Of a stretch of 64,000 bases of DNA, positions 33,591 to 42,521 are shown in pieces. The translations under genes were made by a program, and so were the position numbers. How positions within the stretch are numbered: the stretch's first letter is position 1; every line of letters starts with the position of its first letter. The stretch lies in contig NZ_JAAITA010000005.1 in the NCBI RefSeq assembly GCF_013304445.1, positions 1 to 64,000 of the forward strand, read 5' to 3'. Below the pieces are notes generated by a model, which was not told where the DNA came from, did no database searches, and saw only the letters and a list, made by a program, of their open reading frames with translations. Source of the DNA: Blautia hansenii. GTDB taxonomy: Bacteria > Bacillota > Clostridia > Lachnospirales > Lachnospiraceae.

Positions 33591-35828
33591 CTATTTCTGT
33601 TTCTTTATTTTTGTCTTCATCACATACCACAGGGCTCCTGTAATACATACGGAAGAGTAACCGCCGCATACAATGCCTACCATCAGAGGCAGAGCAAATT
33701 CGCGGATAGAAGAAACTCCCACAATAAACAGCAGGAATACCATAATAAACGTGGTCAGTGAAGTGTAAATACTTCTGGTAAGCGTCTGTGTAATGCTGGC
33801 GTTTACCAGAGTTTCCAAATCTTCTTTCTTTCTTCCTGCAGCCAGATTTTCCCGGATACGGTCAAAGATAACAATCGTTGCATTGATAGAGTAACCCACA
33901 ATAGTCAGCATACATGCAATAAAAGTATTGCCCACGGATACTCTGGCAATGGCATAAAATGCAAACACAACCAATACGTCATGTATCAGGGCAAGAACCG
34001 CACTGCTGGCAAAACGGATATCCTTGAAACGGAACCAGATATACAGCAGCATCAGCACCGTTGCCATAATTACCGCTTTTGCCGCGTCTGTACGCATTTC
34101 GCTGCTGACCGTAGAAGAAATACTCTCTGATGTAATCTTTTTGGCGTCTACGCCAAATTCATCTACCAACGCATTTTCCAGACGTTCTCTCTGTTCTACG
34201 TTCAAAGTCGTTGTTTTGATAATGACCTGATTGCTGTCCACGACTTTTGTAGCCTGTACATTTTTGTCTCCCGTTATTTCTTCTACCAGAGGCGTTACCT
34301 GGGAATCGATGTCCGCAATAGACATATTCTCATTAAAGGTTACGTTTGTAGAGGTACCGCCCTTAAACTCCAGACTGTATTTCAGCGCTTCTCCTGTGCT
34401 TCCCTTAAAGGCCATCATGGCAATGGGACCGCTTACAATCATGAGGATTGAGATTGCAAAAAAGACTTTCTTTTTCTGCAGGAAGCGGATAGGCGTTCTC
34501 TCTTTTCTCTTTCCGTAGAATTTCTCATCTTTGATTCCTACTGCATAAGCCGCGTACATCACATACCTGGAAATCACCAGTGCAGTAAACATGGACAGTA
34601 CAATACCAAGAGCCAATGTCTGTGCAAATCCCTTGACAGAGCCGGAGCCCATCCAGTTTAAGACAAACGCAGCGATTAATGTAGTAATGTTTCCGTCAAA
34701 AATAGCGGAAAATGCCTTTTTGAAACCGTTCTGCAGCGCGGTTCTCACACTTTTCCCCGCTGCAATTTCTTCCTGGATACGGGCATAGATGATAACGTTT
34801 GCATCCACAGCCATACCAATAGAAAGAATAATACCCGCAATGCCCTGCAGCGTCAGTGTCAGGTCAAAGGCATTTAAGGCAATCAAATCCAGACACACAT
34901 AAATAATCAGGGCAATACCGGACACCAGACCCGGAATCCGATACACAACAATCATAAAGAGAATAATCAAAGCAAGACCAATGGCTGCCGCAAGCAAACT
35001 GGTGGAAATAGCTTCTTCCCCCAACTGTGCTGCAACCACACTGGAACGCAGTTCCGTCAGTTCCAGTTTCAGACCGCCGATACGAATGGTAGAAGCCAGA
35101 TTTTCTGCTTCCTCTGCACTGGCCATACCATCAATCTGTGCATTTCCGTCTTTGATTTCAGACTGTACATTGGGAACGCTGACAAAACTTCCGTCATAAT
35201 AAATACCAATACTGTCTTTTCCCGCTTCATATGCACTTTTCGTAGCTTCGGCAAATTTCTTTGTTCCCTCTTTTGTAAAAGAAAGACTGACCACATTCAC
35301 CTTATTGCTCAGGTCATCCTGAGATACAGCTGCTTTAGCGTCCTTTACATCTGTACCGGTCAGAACAATACCGCCGTCTGCCTCAATCTCTTCGATGGTT
35401 TTGTTCAGCTTATATTCTCCCGTTGCAGCGTCATAACTATAGTTTTCGTTGCCCTCAGAATCCTTGTGGGCAATAAAATACAGGGAACCTGGTTTTCCAA
35501 GTTCTTCCAGAATCTTATTGGCATCTGTTACACCGGGAATTTCCACGATAATGCGGTTATCCCCTTCTTTGTAAACCTGCGCCTCTGTACTGTACTGCTC
35601 CACACGCTTCTGGAGTTTATAAATAGTATCTGACATTTCGTCTTCCGTAGGTGATTCTTTTGACGCCTGATAAGTAATGCTGACACCGCCGGACAAATCC
35701 AGACCTGTCTTAATATTCTTTGCGGCACCTGTACCCGTAGGACCAAAGCCCACTGCAGTGGTAAAAATCAGAAGCGCCGTAACGATAACAGTCAGCACCA
35801 ATACCAGTACTCCTCTGCTTTTCTTCAT
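33591..35828 (-). CDS. secDF: Fused SecD-SecF protein-export membrane protein
   Basis: A 745-residue fusion of SecD (about 1-440) and SecF (about 445-745), which use the proton gradient to complete Sec-dependent export. About 12 TM segments are visible: TM1 (residues 6-28), the P1 extracytoplasmic domain (about 30-265) with GLDLSGGVSITYQ, five more SecD helices with GMAVDANVIIYARIQEE, and SecF with LEFKGGTSTNVTF and GYSINATIVIFDRIREN. Fused forms are common in Firmicutes. The ATG at 35828 is favoured over the upstream basic extension, which overlaps scfB. It lies 26 nt after scfB. Confidence 0.95.
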   Translation of the reverse strand: MKKSRGVLVLVLTVIVTALLIFTTAVGFGPTGTGAAKNIKTGLDLSGGVSITYQASKESPTEDEMSDTIYKLQKRVEQYSTEAQVYKEGDNRIIVEIPGVTDANKILEELGKPGSLYFIAHKDSEGNENYSYDAATGEYKLNKTIEEIEADGGIVLTGTDVKDAKAAVSQDDLSNKVNVVSLSFTKEGTKKFAEATKSAYEAGKDSIGIYYDGSFVSVPNVQSEIKDGNAQIDGMASAEEAENLASTIRIGGLKLELTELRSSVVAAQLGEEAISTSLLAAAIGLALIILFMIVVYRIPGLVSGIALIIYVCLDLIALNAFDLTLTLQGIAGIILSIGMAVDANVIIYARIQEEIAAGKSVRTALQNGFKKAFSAIFDGNITTLIAAFVLNWMGSGSVKGFAQTLALGIVLSMFTALVISRYVMYAAYAVGIKDEKFYGKRKERTPIRFLQKKKVFFAISILMIVSGPIAMMAFKGSTGEALKYSLEFKGGTSTNVTFNENMSIADIDSQVTPLVEEITGDKNVQATKVVDSNQVIIKTTTLNVEQRERLENALVDEFGVDAKKITSESISSTVSSEMRTDAAKAVIMATVLMLLYIWFRFKDIRFASSAVLALIHDVLVVFAFYAIARVSVGNTFIACMLTIVGYSINATIVIFDRIRENLAAGRKKEDLETLVNASITQTLTRSIYTSLTTFIMVFLLFIVGVSSIREFALPLMVGIVCGGYSSVCITGALWYVMKTKIKKQK

Positions 35829-35854
35829 TGTTTTTCCCTTCTTTTTCTTAGATT

Positions 35855-37219
35855 TTATTCTGCTTCTTCTGCCTCTGCCGCTTTCAGCATAATGGCGCAT
35901 TCCACTCGTTTTCTCTGTAATTCACAGCCCAGTTCATAGACGTCATTGATGGAACCGTGGAAATTGTAGGAGTTTGCCGCACAGCCGCCGCTGCAGTAGA
36001 ATTTTGCAAAACAGTTCTGGCATTTTTCCTTTGCGTATACATTGCATTCTTTAAACTCACTGCAGATATCCGTGCGCTTTACACCATCCCACACATTGCC
36101 CATAAGGAATTTTTCTTCTCCTACGAACTGATGGCAGGGATAAAGATCCCCCCACGGAGTGACAGCCAGGTATTCCGTACCGGAACCACAGCCGGATAAA
36201 CGCTTGTACACACAGGGACCGCCTGTTAAATCTATCATAAAGTGGAAGAAATTAAATCCTTTGCCTTCTTTCTTCCGTTTTATCATTTCTTTTGCCAGCT
36301 TGTCATACTCTTCACAGATTTTCGGTACATCTTCCCACTGCAGAGCATATGCTTCTTTCTCGTCTGCCACCACCGGTTCCACAGAAATCTGGTCAAATCC
36401 CAAATCTGCCAGGTGCAGCACGTCTTCTGAAAAATCCAGGTTATGACGGGTAAAGGTTCCTCTTGCGTAATAACTCTTTTCCCCTCTGCTCTTGGCAAAT
36501 TCCTGAAATTTCGGCACCACTAAATCATAGCTGCCTGCCCCTTTGCGGAACGGACGCATGAAATCGTGAACCTCTTTTCTTCCGTCAATACTCAAAACCA
36601 CATTGGCCATTTCTTTATTGGCAAATTCCATAATTTCGTCATTTAAAAGGACGCCGTTGGTTGTCAGTGTAAAACGGAATTTTTTATTGTGAAGTTCTTC
36701 CTGTTCTCTTCCGTATTCTACCAGCCGCTTTACCACATCCCAATTCATCAGCGGCTCTCCGCCAAAGAAATCAACTTCCAGGTTCTTTCTGTTCCCGGAA
36801 TTGGCAATCAGGAAATCCAGAGCCTGTTTTCCTACTTCATAGGACATCATAGCTCTGCGTCCGTGGTATTCCCCTTCTTCCGCAAAGCAGTATCTGCAGG
36901 CCAGATTGCAGTCATGGGCAATGTGCAGGCACAGGGCCTTTACCACCGTTTCTCTTTCCTTGAAATGTTCAATGGCGTTTCTGTAAATATCCTCTGTAAA
37001 AAGCATACCTGCGTCTTTCAGCTCCCGAATCTCGCCGCAGGCTGTGCGGATGTCTTCTTCCTTATACGTGCTTTTTAAGGCTTCTAAAATTTCTGTTTCC
37101 TGTTTTCCCTGGTCTAACAATCCGATTATCTCATAGACCAACTCATCTACTACGTGTACGGAGCCGCTGTTGACGTCCAGTACAAGATTGTAGCCATTAT
37201 TTTTATAACGATGAATCAC
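35855..37219 (-). CDS. scfB: SCIFF peptide radical SAM maturase
   Basis: A 454-residue radical SAM/SPASM enzyme that in this family installs thioether (sactionine-type) links in the SCIFF peptide. An N-terminal peptide-recognition domain (about 1-90) precedes the SAM-cluster motif C104-x3-C108-x2-C111 (CNLACRYC), the segment FFGGEPLMNW, and a C-terminal SPASM domain rich in cysteines (CGSGTEYLAVTPWGDLYPCH, then CQNCFAKFYCSGGC) for two auxiliary clusters. Its substrate gene scfA is immediately upstream, separated by a hairpin. The scfA-scfB-secDF order is a Clostridia hallmark. Confidence 0.95.
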   Translation of the reverse strand: MIHRYKNNGYNLVLDVNSGSVHVVDELVYEIIGLLDQGKQETEILEALKSTYKEEDIRTACGEIRELKDAGMLFTEDIYRNAIEHFKERETVVKALCLHIAHDCNLACRYCFAEEGEYHGRRAMMSYEVGKQALDFLIANSGNRKNLEVDFFGGEPLMNWDVVKRLVEYGREQEELHNKKFRFTLTTNGVLLNDEIMEFANKEMANVVLSIDGRKEVHDFMRPFRKGAGSYDLVVPKFQEFAKSRGEKSYYARGTFTRHNLDFSEDVLHLADLGFDQISVEPVVADEKEAYALQWEDVPKICEEYDKLAKEMIKRKKEGKGFNFFHFMIDLTGGPCVYKRLSGCGSGTEYLAVTPWGDLYPCHQFVGEEKFLMGNVWDGVKRTDICSEFKECNVYAKEKCQNCFAKFYCSGGCAANSYNFHGSINDVYELGCELQRKRVECAIMLKAAEAEEAE

Positions 37220-37267
37220 CGTGTTTCCCCTTTCTCTTGTCTTCTGCTCTTAAAATTTTGTCCCTGC

Positions 37268-37304
37268 AAAAAATGAGCAGCGGCTTTTATACCGCTGCCC
37301 TCAT
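37268..37304 (-). terminator. Terminator/attenuator between scfA and scfB
   Basis: On the minus strand ATGAGgGCAGCGG pairs with CCGCTGCTCAT around an 8-nt loop and is followed by TTTTTT. It lies 38 nt after the scfA stop and about 50 nt before the scfB start. Partial readthrough would give much more peptide mRNA than maturase mRNA. Confidence 0.75.
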
Positions 37305-37341
37305 TCGCTCCTCGCATGTAAAAGCTGCCTGAGTCCTCTGA

Positions 37342-37482
37342 TTATTTGTGTTCGCAGCTCTGGTTTCCTACTGTACAGGATGTCTTGCATGCGGACTGGC
37401 AAGATGTCTGACATTCTCCGCATCCACCTTTTTTCACGGTGTTCTGTAAGCTTTTTGTATTTAATGTTTTGATATGTTTCAT
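37342..37482 (-). CDS. scfA: SCIFF ribosomally synthesised peptide precursor
   Basis: A 46-residue peptide with exactly six cysteines in its C-terminal half (C21, C24, C28, C32, C36, C43) in the pattern CxxCxxxCxxxCxxxCx6C, preceded by the conserved leader MKHIKTLNTKSLQNTVKKGG. This is the SCIFF (six cysteines in forty-five residues) family, modified by ScfB. GGAGG lies 8 nt before the ATG. It is shorter than usual gene-calling cutoffs and easily missed. It has its own strong promoter and a terminator before scfB. The biological role of SCIFF is not established. Confidence 0.95.
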   Translation of the reverse strand: MKHIKTLNTKSLQNTVKKGGCGECQTSCQSACKTSCTVGNQSCEHK

Positions 37483-37535
37483 CACATATTCCTCCATATG
37501 TATTAGATTTTAAGATATAATATACATCTGGCAGT

Positions 37536-37564
37536 ATTATAGCATAGCTGGTATCGCCAGGCAA
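37536..37564 (-). promoter_or_regulatory. Strong promoter of scfA
   Basis: Minus-strand TTGCCT (37559-37564), exactly 17 bp, and a TG-extended TATAAT (37536-37541), about 50 nt upstream of scfA. The near-consensus -10 suggests high basal expression. Confidence 0.7.
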
Positions 37565-37594
37565 GTGTTTCTTTCCCGGATTCTTTCAGGCCTT

Positions 37595-37969
37595 TCAGGA
37601 AAGCATACCGCCCAGAGCTCCCCCAATGGTGCAGAGAAAAAACAGCAGCGCCATTTCTTTCATGTCGCCCCGCATCTGGTGCTCTGTGAGAAAAGTTACA
37701 GCTGTCAAAAGACAGGCATATCCCACGCCCAGACCCATGCCCCATAAAAATCTTCGGATTTTCACCTTTTTTCCCATATAAAAGCCGCCCAACAGGCTGG
37801 ACAATATGTATATCACCATAATTCCCAGGTTTACCTGGCTCTCTCCAAGCCCCAGCTTATACAGGAGAAAAGCCAGCACAAGCAGCAGTATCCCTGTTAC
37901 AGCATAAGCCAGCACAAGAGCCTTCATCATCAGCAGAGGTTTTGCATTTTTTGACATTGTCTGTTCCAT
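37595..37969 (-). CDS. Small four-TM membrane protein (TIGR04086-like)
   Basis: A 124-residue protein made almost entirely of four hydrophobic helices (about 13-35, 44-64, 72-92, 100-122). From family memory it fits the TIGR04086 membrane proteins often found beside the SCIFF system in Clostridia; the context supports this, but I could not search. Function unknown. The ATG at 37969 follows GGGAGGG; a longer frame start at 38017 lacks a ribosome binding site. The ribosome binding site lies inside a hairpin arm (37974-38008). Confidence 0.78.
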   Translation of the reverse strand: MEQTMSKNAKPLLMMKALVLAYAVTGILLLVLAFLLYKLGLGESQVNLGIMVIYILSSLLGGFYMGKKVKIRRFLWGMGLGVGYACLLTAVTFLTEHQMRGDMKEMALLFFLCTIGGALGGMLS

Positions 37970-37973
37970 AGAG

Positions 37974-38008
37974 AAACCCTCCCATATGTTAAATATATGG
38001 AAGGGTTT
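37974..38008 (-). other. Hairpin that can sequester the TIGR04086-like gene's ribosome binding site
   Basis: On the minus strand AAACCCTTCCATAT pairs with ATATGGGAGGGTTT around 7 nt with one mismatch. The 3' arm contains the GGGAGGG Shine-Dalgarno just before the ATG. It may terminate the surface-protein transcript weakly, control translation, or both. Confidence 0.5.
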
Positions 38009-38033
38009 GAAAAACATGACTCTTTGTCACACT

Positions 38034-40166
38034 CTATTTTTTCTTTTTTCCCAGAATAATAGCTATCACTGCCAGTACAACTGCCGCTCCTCCTGCCAGG
38101 AGATATGTCATAATGTTATTTTCATCGCCTGTTTTTACCGTACGGATAACCTTGGTATTGCTCTTCTTTGCAGTAGAAGCTGAAGACTGTGTATTTGTAT
38201 TTGCAGCCGTGCCCGTTGTTCCGGAATTCTGCGTTGTCTGGGTTGTCGTTGTCCCTCCTGCAGTACTTCCGGAAGAGCCTGCAGCAGTACCTGTGGAAGG
38301 CTTGTGATTATTGCTGCTGGTTCCCGGACCTACAATCTGATGTCCCCCTACATTGAAGGGGCTGAAAGAGGCCGTCTCAAAGGAAAGGTACTCTTTTCCA
38401 TCCACTTCCTCCACAGACATATTTCCCACTTTTCCGTCACGGTCAAATACGAAATATTCGTATTCATTATTCCCCAGATAATGGGCAATAGACAACTCTG
38501 AATAGCAATTTGCATTTTCCGGAAGCGGAATCAGCACTTTTACTTTTTCTCCTTCCGGAAGTTTATACTCTTCGTTTTCCTTTAAATCCCAGAGTTTTAA
38601 TTCATATGCGGAAAGAATTTCTCCGATTCCCGCATCCGGCAGCTCACTGACTGCGTCATTATAGGAAACCTGCAAATCCACATAAAACGGAAGGAAATCT
38701 CCGGATACCTGTACCCCTGTGGCTTCATCTATCAGACTTCCCACCGGAACTGCCTCCGGTGCTTTATCGGCTACTTCTCCTGTCTTGCCCTGTTCTGCGC
38801 TGTAGTCCACGTTTTCTTCGGTTGTTTCCTCTTTCTCCGGTGCTTTTTCCTCTTCTACAGGAGTAATGACAACCTTGTCAGAATCTTCTTTGCCTTCCTG
38901 TTTATCCTCACTGTCTGTCTTATCTGTTTCGTCTGTTTCGTCTTTTTCCCCGTTGTCCTGGGGAGTTTCCGGCTTTTGAACCTCATCTTCTTTATCTGTG
39001 CTGTCTTCCGGTTTTTCGGTGTTTCCTTCATCGGTACCGCTCTCCGGATTTTCGGTATCCTCTTTGTCAGCACTGTCTCCCGGCTTCTCTGTATTGTCCT
39101 CAGGCTTGGTTTCCGATTCCGGATTTTTCAGTTCCTCGGTTACCACCTTCACGGTTCTGACAACGGTCTTTGTCTCTTCATTCCAGCCGGATACCTGGCT
39201 GTAATCTTTTTCCTCTGTATCGGAAGGGGTAAATACAACTTTTCTCTCTGTCTCATAAGCTTCCGGTTCCGCCTGATTTTCCCAGGCAAAGCTTCCGGTT
39301 CCCGTAAAGCCGGCTGCTGCAAAATCAAAGGCTGTCCACTCTGCCTTTTTCTGCAGATTCACCTGCGCCGGTATGGTAACCGCCCCCTCCTGTTTTTCCT
39401 GGGGCTTCAGTTCCTCTATTGTTACTTTTACGGTTTTGACCACTGTCTTTGTATCTTTATCCCACCCGGATACCTGCGTATAGTCATACTGCTCTGTGTC
39501 CTTTGGCGTAAAAACCACCTGCAGGGAAGATTCATAAGCAGAAGGTTCTGCTTTATCCTGCCATGCAAAGGTTCCCTCTCCTGAAAATCCGGCTGCAGAA
39601 AACTGAAAGTTTTTCCATTCTTCCAAAGAAGCCACCGTTACCTGAGATGGTATCTCCACAGTACCTTTCTTCTTTGTCTCTTCTGCCTGTCCCGTCACAA
39701 AGGCATTTTTGCCGGCTTCTGCTGCGGAAGTATCTACATCAGAAGCTGAGAGCTGATTTCCCACAACCGTCAGTCTGCCCTTTCCGGTTACTTTCACCAG
39801 TGGGCCGGTAAAGCCCTCTGCGCGCTTGATGGAAACACCTGCCGGAATGATAAGTTTTTGCTCTGTATTGACCGTTACGGTACCGCACACCAGAACAGTG
39901 CCTTTGTCCCCCGCAAGGCTCAAAGCTTTTTCCAACGAGGAAACTGCATTTTTCTTTGTACTGCCGTCTGCTTTCTCATCTGCCGCTGCCTCTCCGTTTA
40001 CATATACGGAAGCTGCTGCTGTTTTTTCCTTTTCCTGTGTCTGCTGGGCAGCAAATACCGGCACTGTCACATCCGTTACCGCACCTGCCGCTACTACAGA
40101 AGCCAACGTAAGTCCCAGTACATTGGCTGTTACTTTTTTATGTAAATTCTTTTTATTTCTGTTCAT
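38034..40166 (-). CDS. Secreted cell-wall-anchored repeat protein
   Basis: A 710-residue surface protein. Signal peptide residues 1 to about 39 (ends VPVFA), a beta-rich region (about 45-165), two homologous repeats of about 85 residues (about 168-253 and 258-343, sharing AAGF-G-G-FAW and VVFTP-DTE-DY-QVSGW), an Asp/Glu/Lys/Thr-rich stalk (about 345-445), a folded region (about 485-630) and a Ser/Thr-rich segment. The C-terminus has VKTGDEN, a hydrophobic helix and KKKK, a sorting signal in which KTGD replaces LPXTG. A TG-extended -10 TATACT lies at 40239-40244. Ligand unknown; it may bind host or sibling surfaces. Confidence 0.85.
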   Translation of the reverse strand: MNRNKKNLHKKVTANVLGLTLASVVAAGAVTDVTVPVFAAQQTQEKEKTAAASVYVNGEAAADEKADGSTKKNAVSSLEKALSLAGDKGTVLVCGTVTVNTEQKLIIPAGVSIKRAEGFTGPLVKVTGKGRLTVVGNQLSASDVDTSAAEAGKNAFVTGQAEETKKKGTVEIPSQVTVASLEEWKNFQFSAAGFSGEGTFAWQDKAEPSAYESSLQVVFTPKDTEQYDYTQVSGWDKDTKTVVKTVKVTIEELKPQEKQEGAVTIPAQVNLQKKAEWTAFDFAAAGFTGTGSFAWENQAEPEAYETERKVVFTPSDTEEKDYSQVSGWNEETKTVVRTVKVVTEELKNPESETKPEDNTEKPGDSADKEDTENPESGTDEGNTEKPEDSTDKEDEVQKPETPQDNGEKDETDETDKTDSEDKQEGKEDSDKVVITPVEEEKAPEKEETTEENVDYSAEQGKTGEVADKAPEAVPVGSLIDEATGVQVSGDFLPFYVDLQVSYNDAVSELPDAGIGEILSAYELKLWDLKENEEYKLPEGEKVKVLIPLPENANCYSELSIAHYLGNNEYEYFVFDRDGKVGNMSVEEVDGKEYLSFETASFSPFNVGGHQIVGPGTSSNNHKPSTGTAAGSSGSTAGGTTTTQTTQNSGTTGTAANTNTQSSASTAKKSNTKVIRTVKTGDENNIMTYLLAGGAAVVLAVIAIILGKKKK

Positions 40167-40238
40167 TTACCTGTTCCCTTCTGCTTCTCTGTTTTCATGA
40201 TTCTGAAGGCATTTCCTGTTTTTTTCCTTATTTTGATA

Positions 40239-40247
40239 AGTATAGCA
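40239..40247 (-). promoter_or_regulatory. Extended -10 of the surface-protein gene
   Basis: TGCTATACT on the minus strand, about 75 nt upstream of the start; no clear -35 is seen. Confidence 0.35.
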
Positions 40248-40298
40248 CAGTTTTTCCTTTTCCGACACCCCCTAAAAGTAACTTTTTTCTCCCTTTTC

Positions 40299-40327
40299 TT
40301 GCATTCTATTTTAAAATCATGTATATT
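40299..40327 (+). promoter_or_regulatory. Promoter of the CNNM/CorC-DUF624 operon
   Basis: TTGCAT (40299-40304), 17-bp spacer, TATATT (40322-40327), about 50 nt before the start codon. Confidence 0.5.
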
Positions 40328-40378
40328 AGTTTTAATAGCTGGTTAAGCTGTAATTTATTTTAAAAGGAGTTGAAACTA

Positions 40379-41677
40379 TTGGATTCCAGTGACGCCATAC
40401 AGTTTCTGATTCTGATTCTTTTGATTTGCCTTTCGGCATTCTTTTCATCAGCAGAAACTTCTATGACAACCGTAAACAAAATTCGTATTCAGTCTCTTGC
40501 TGAGCAGGGTGACAAAAAAGCCCAGACACTTCTCAAGGTGATAGAAGATTCCGGCAAGCTCCTGAGTTCAATCTTAATCGGAAACAATATCGTAAACATC
40601 ACAGCCTCCTCTCTGGCCACGACCATTACCATGCGTCTGTTCGGCAATGCGGCAGTGAGTATCAGTACCGGTATTATTACTCTTCTGGTTTTGATTTTCG
40701 GAGAGATTACGCCCAAAACTCTCGCCACCCTTCATGCAGAAAAAATGGCTCTTGCCTATGCCAGAATCATTCGTCTGCTTATGATTATTCTCACACCCGT
40801 GATTTTTATTATAAACGGCCTGGCCCACGGTGTATTGACGCTGATGCGTGTAGATGACAGTGTAAAAGGAAACACCATTACGGAACACGAACTTCGTACG
40901 CTGGTAAATGTAGGCCATGAAGAAGGTGTCATTGAAAGCGAAGAACGACGCATGATTTACAATGTATTCGACTTTGGTGACTCTCAGGCCCAGGACGTTA
41001 TGATTCCCCGTATTGATGTAACTTTTGCGGATGTTAACAGCAGCTATGAAGATTTAATTCAGCTGTTCCGTGAAGAAAAACATACCCGTTTTCCTGTTTT
41101 TGAGGACACCACGGACAATATTATCGGTATCATTAATATGAAAGACCTTCTGCTTACAGAAAAAAAGGGATTTTCTGTACGAAAACTTTTAAGAGAAGCT
41201 TATTTCACCTATGAATATAAGAAGACATCCGAACTTCTGATGGATATGAAGGCCAATTCCGTATCCTTTGCCGTAGTTCTGGACGAATATGGTGCAACCT
41301 CCGGTATTGTTACGCTGGAGGACCTCATTGAAGAAATCGTAGGAGATATTCACGATGAATACGATACAGAAGAGGAAGAGGATTTAACAGAAATTATTCC
41401 TCATCAGGAATATGTGGCTCTTGGCTCTGCAAGGCTGGATGATTTAAATGAAACTCTGCACCTGGACATCGAATCCGAAGATTACGATTCCATAGGCGGC
41501 TACATAATTGAACAACTGGACCGTTTCCCCGAACAGGGAGAATCTCTTACTACAGAATCCGGCATACGACTGGTAGTGGACAAAGCGGAACGAAACAGAA
41601 TTGAATCCGTTCATATTTATCTTCCGCCCAAAAAAGAACAGGTTTCTGAATCTGACAACAATTTAAGAAAGGATTGA
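40379..41677 (+). CDS. CNNM/CorC-family membrane protein (DUF21-CBS-CorC_HlyC)
   Basis: A 432-residue protein often labelled hemolysin C. An N-terminal DUF21/CNNM membrane domain (about 1-180, three to four helices, with FFSSAETSMTTVNKIRI and EITPKTLATLHAEK), a pair of CBS domains (about 200-325, with DVMIPRIDVTF and VVLDEYGATSGIVTLEDLIEEIVGDI), and a CorC_HlyC domain (about 345-425). The family is linked to Mg2+/Co2+ transport or efflux. AAAAGGAG directly abuts an upstream in-frame TTG, so the second TTG at 40379, 9 nt downstream, is the likely start. First of two genes. Confidence 0.88.
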   Translation: MDSSDAIQFLILILLICLSAFFSSAETSMTTVNKIRIQSLAEQGDKKAQTLLKVIEDSGKLLSSILIGNNIVNITASSLATTITMRLFGNAAVSISTGIITLLVLIFGEITPKTLATLHAEKMALAYARIIRLLMIILTPVIFIINGLAHGVLTLMRVDDSVKGNTITEHELRTLVNVGHEEGVIESEERRMIYNVFDFGDSQAQDVMIPRIDVTFADVNSSYEDLIQLFREEKHTRFPVFEDTTDNIIGIINMKDLLLTEKKGFSVRKLLREAYFTYEYKKTSELLMDMKANSVSFAVVLDEYGATSGIVTLEDLIEEIVGDIHDEYDTEEEEDLTEIIPHQEYVALGSARLDDLNETLHLDIESEDYDSIGGYIIEQLDRFPEQGESLTTESGIRLVVDKAERNRIESVHIYLPPKKEQVSESDNNLRKD

Positions 41678-41681
41678 CATT

Positions 41682-42377
41682 ATGAGCAGTTTTTTTAACA
41701 TGGACAGCCCGATTATGCGGTTTTTGTCCCGTATATGTGACTTGATGATTTTAAATATTTTATGCATTATCTGCTGCCTTCCTGTGGTGACAGCAGGCGC
41801 TTCTATCACCGCCCTTTACACCATTACACTGAAAATGGTACGCGGAGAAGAATCCTATATTTTCAAAGGATTTCTCAAAGCTTTTAAGGAAAACTTTAAA
41901 CAGTCTACCATTCTGTGGCTGATTATGGCTGTTTTGGGACTGTTTATTTTTGTAGATTACCGTGCAGCTTCTTTTCTGCCTGAAAACATGAGTACTATTT
42001 TCCGTATTCTCATTGGGGCCCTTCTGGTTTTATATCTGATGGTGCTGACTTATGTTTTCCCCTACACGGCAAGATTTGAAAATAATATCAAAAACACTTT
42101 CAAAAATGCTCTGCTGATTTCTATTTTGAATCTGCCCTGGACACTGGTTCTGGTTGTCTGTCCGGCAGCCCTTGTATTTGTAACCTTCCTTACACCTTCC
42201 ACTCTGGTGTACGGCAGTATGCTGTGGATGCTTCTGGGATTTGCTGCAGTTGCGTATGTTTCTTCCATTATTTTCCGCAAAATATTTGCAAAATATGAGC
42301 CGCAGGAAGAAGAGAACACATCCAATCCAGATGCTTTCAGTCTGCCTGAAGAACCTGCAGATTCTGAAGAAAATTAA
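41682..42377 (+). CDS. DUF624 (YesL-like) membrane protein
   Basis: A 231-residue integral membrane protein with about five helices. It begins with the family's FFNMDSPIMRFLSRICDLM and CLPVVTAGASITALYTITLKM; a charged cytoplasmic tail ends the protein. DUF624 proteins often accompany carbohydrate transport genes, and their function is unknown. It starts 4 nt after the CNNM/CorC gene and is closed by a strong terminator. Confidence 0.88.
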   Translation: MSSFFNMDSPIMRFLSRICDLMILNILCIICCLPVVTAGASITALYTITLKMVRGEESYIFKGFLKAFKENFKQSTILWLIMAVLGLFIFVDYRAASFLPENMSTIFRILIGALLVLYLMVLTYVFPYTARFENNIKNTFKNALLISILNLPWTLVLVVCPAALVFVTFLTPSTLVYGSMLWMLLGFAAVAYVSSIIFRKIFAKYEPQEEENTSNPDAFSLPEEPADSEEN

Positions 42378-42405
42378 ATTATCTTGATACTGGAAAAACA
42401 ATGAA

Positions 42406-42478
42406 AATGCCGCATGAAAAGCAATCCGGAATATGCAGATATTCCCGGTGTGCACGAAATGCGGCATTCTTTTTTTGC
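42406..42478 (+). terminator. Terminator after the DUF624 gene
   Basis: AATGCCGCAT (42406-42415) pairs perfectly with ATGCGGCATT (42459-42468), followed by CT and seven T. The 43-nt loop holds a second hairpin (CCGGAATAT/ATATTCC), giving a two-tier structure. Confidence 0.8.
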
Positions 42479-42521
42479 TCATATTTTTCCGATTGTATGG
42501 AATAATAAACATGGTATTACC

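Noticed and set aside
37301-37564. An 87-codon minus-strand frame over the scfA gene
   Set aside because: It runs in another frame through the scfA promoter, gene and terminator; the 46-codon SCIFF frame explains the region fully.
38976-39584. A 202-codon open frame on the plus strand opposite the surface-protein gene
   Set aside because: It lies wholly within a well-supported gene with signal peptide, repeats and sorting signal; it is cysteine- and phenylalanine-rich shadow sequence without a ribosome binding site or recognisable motif.
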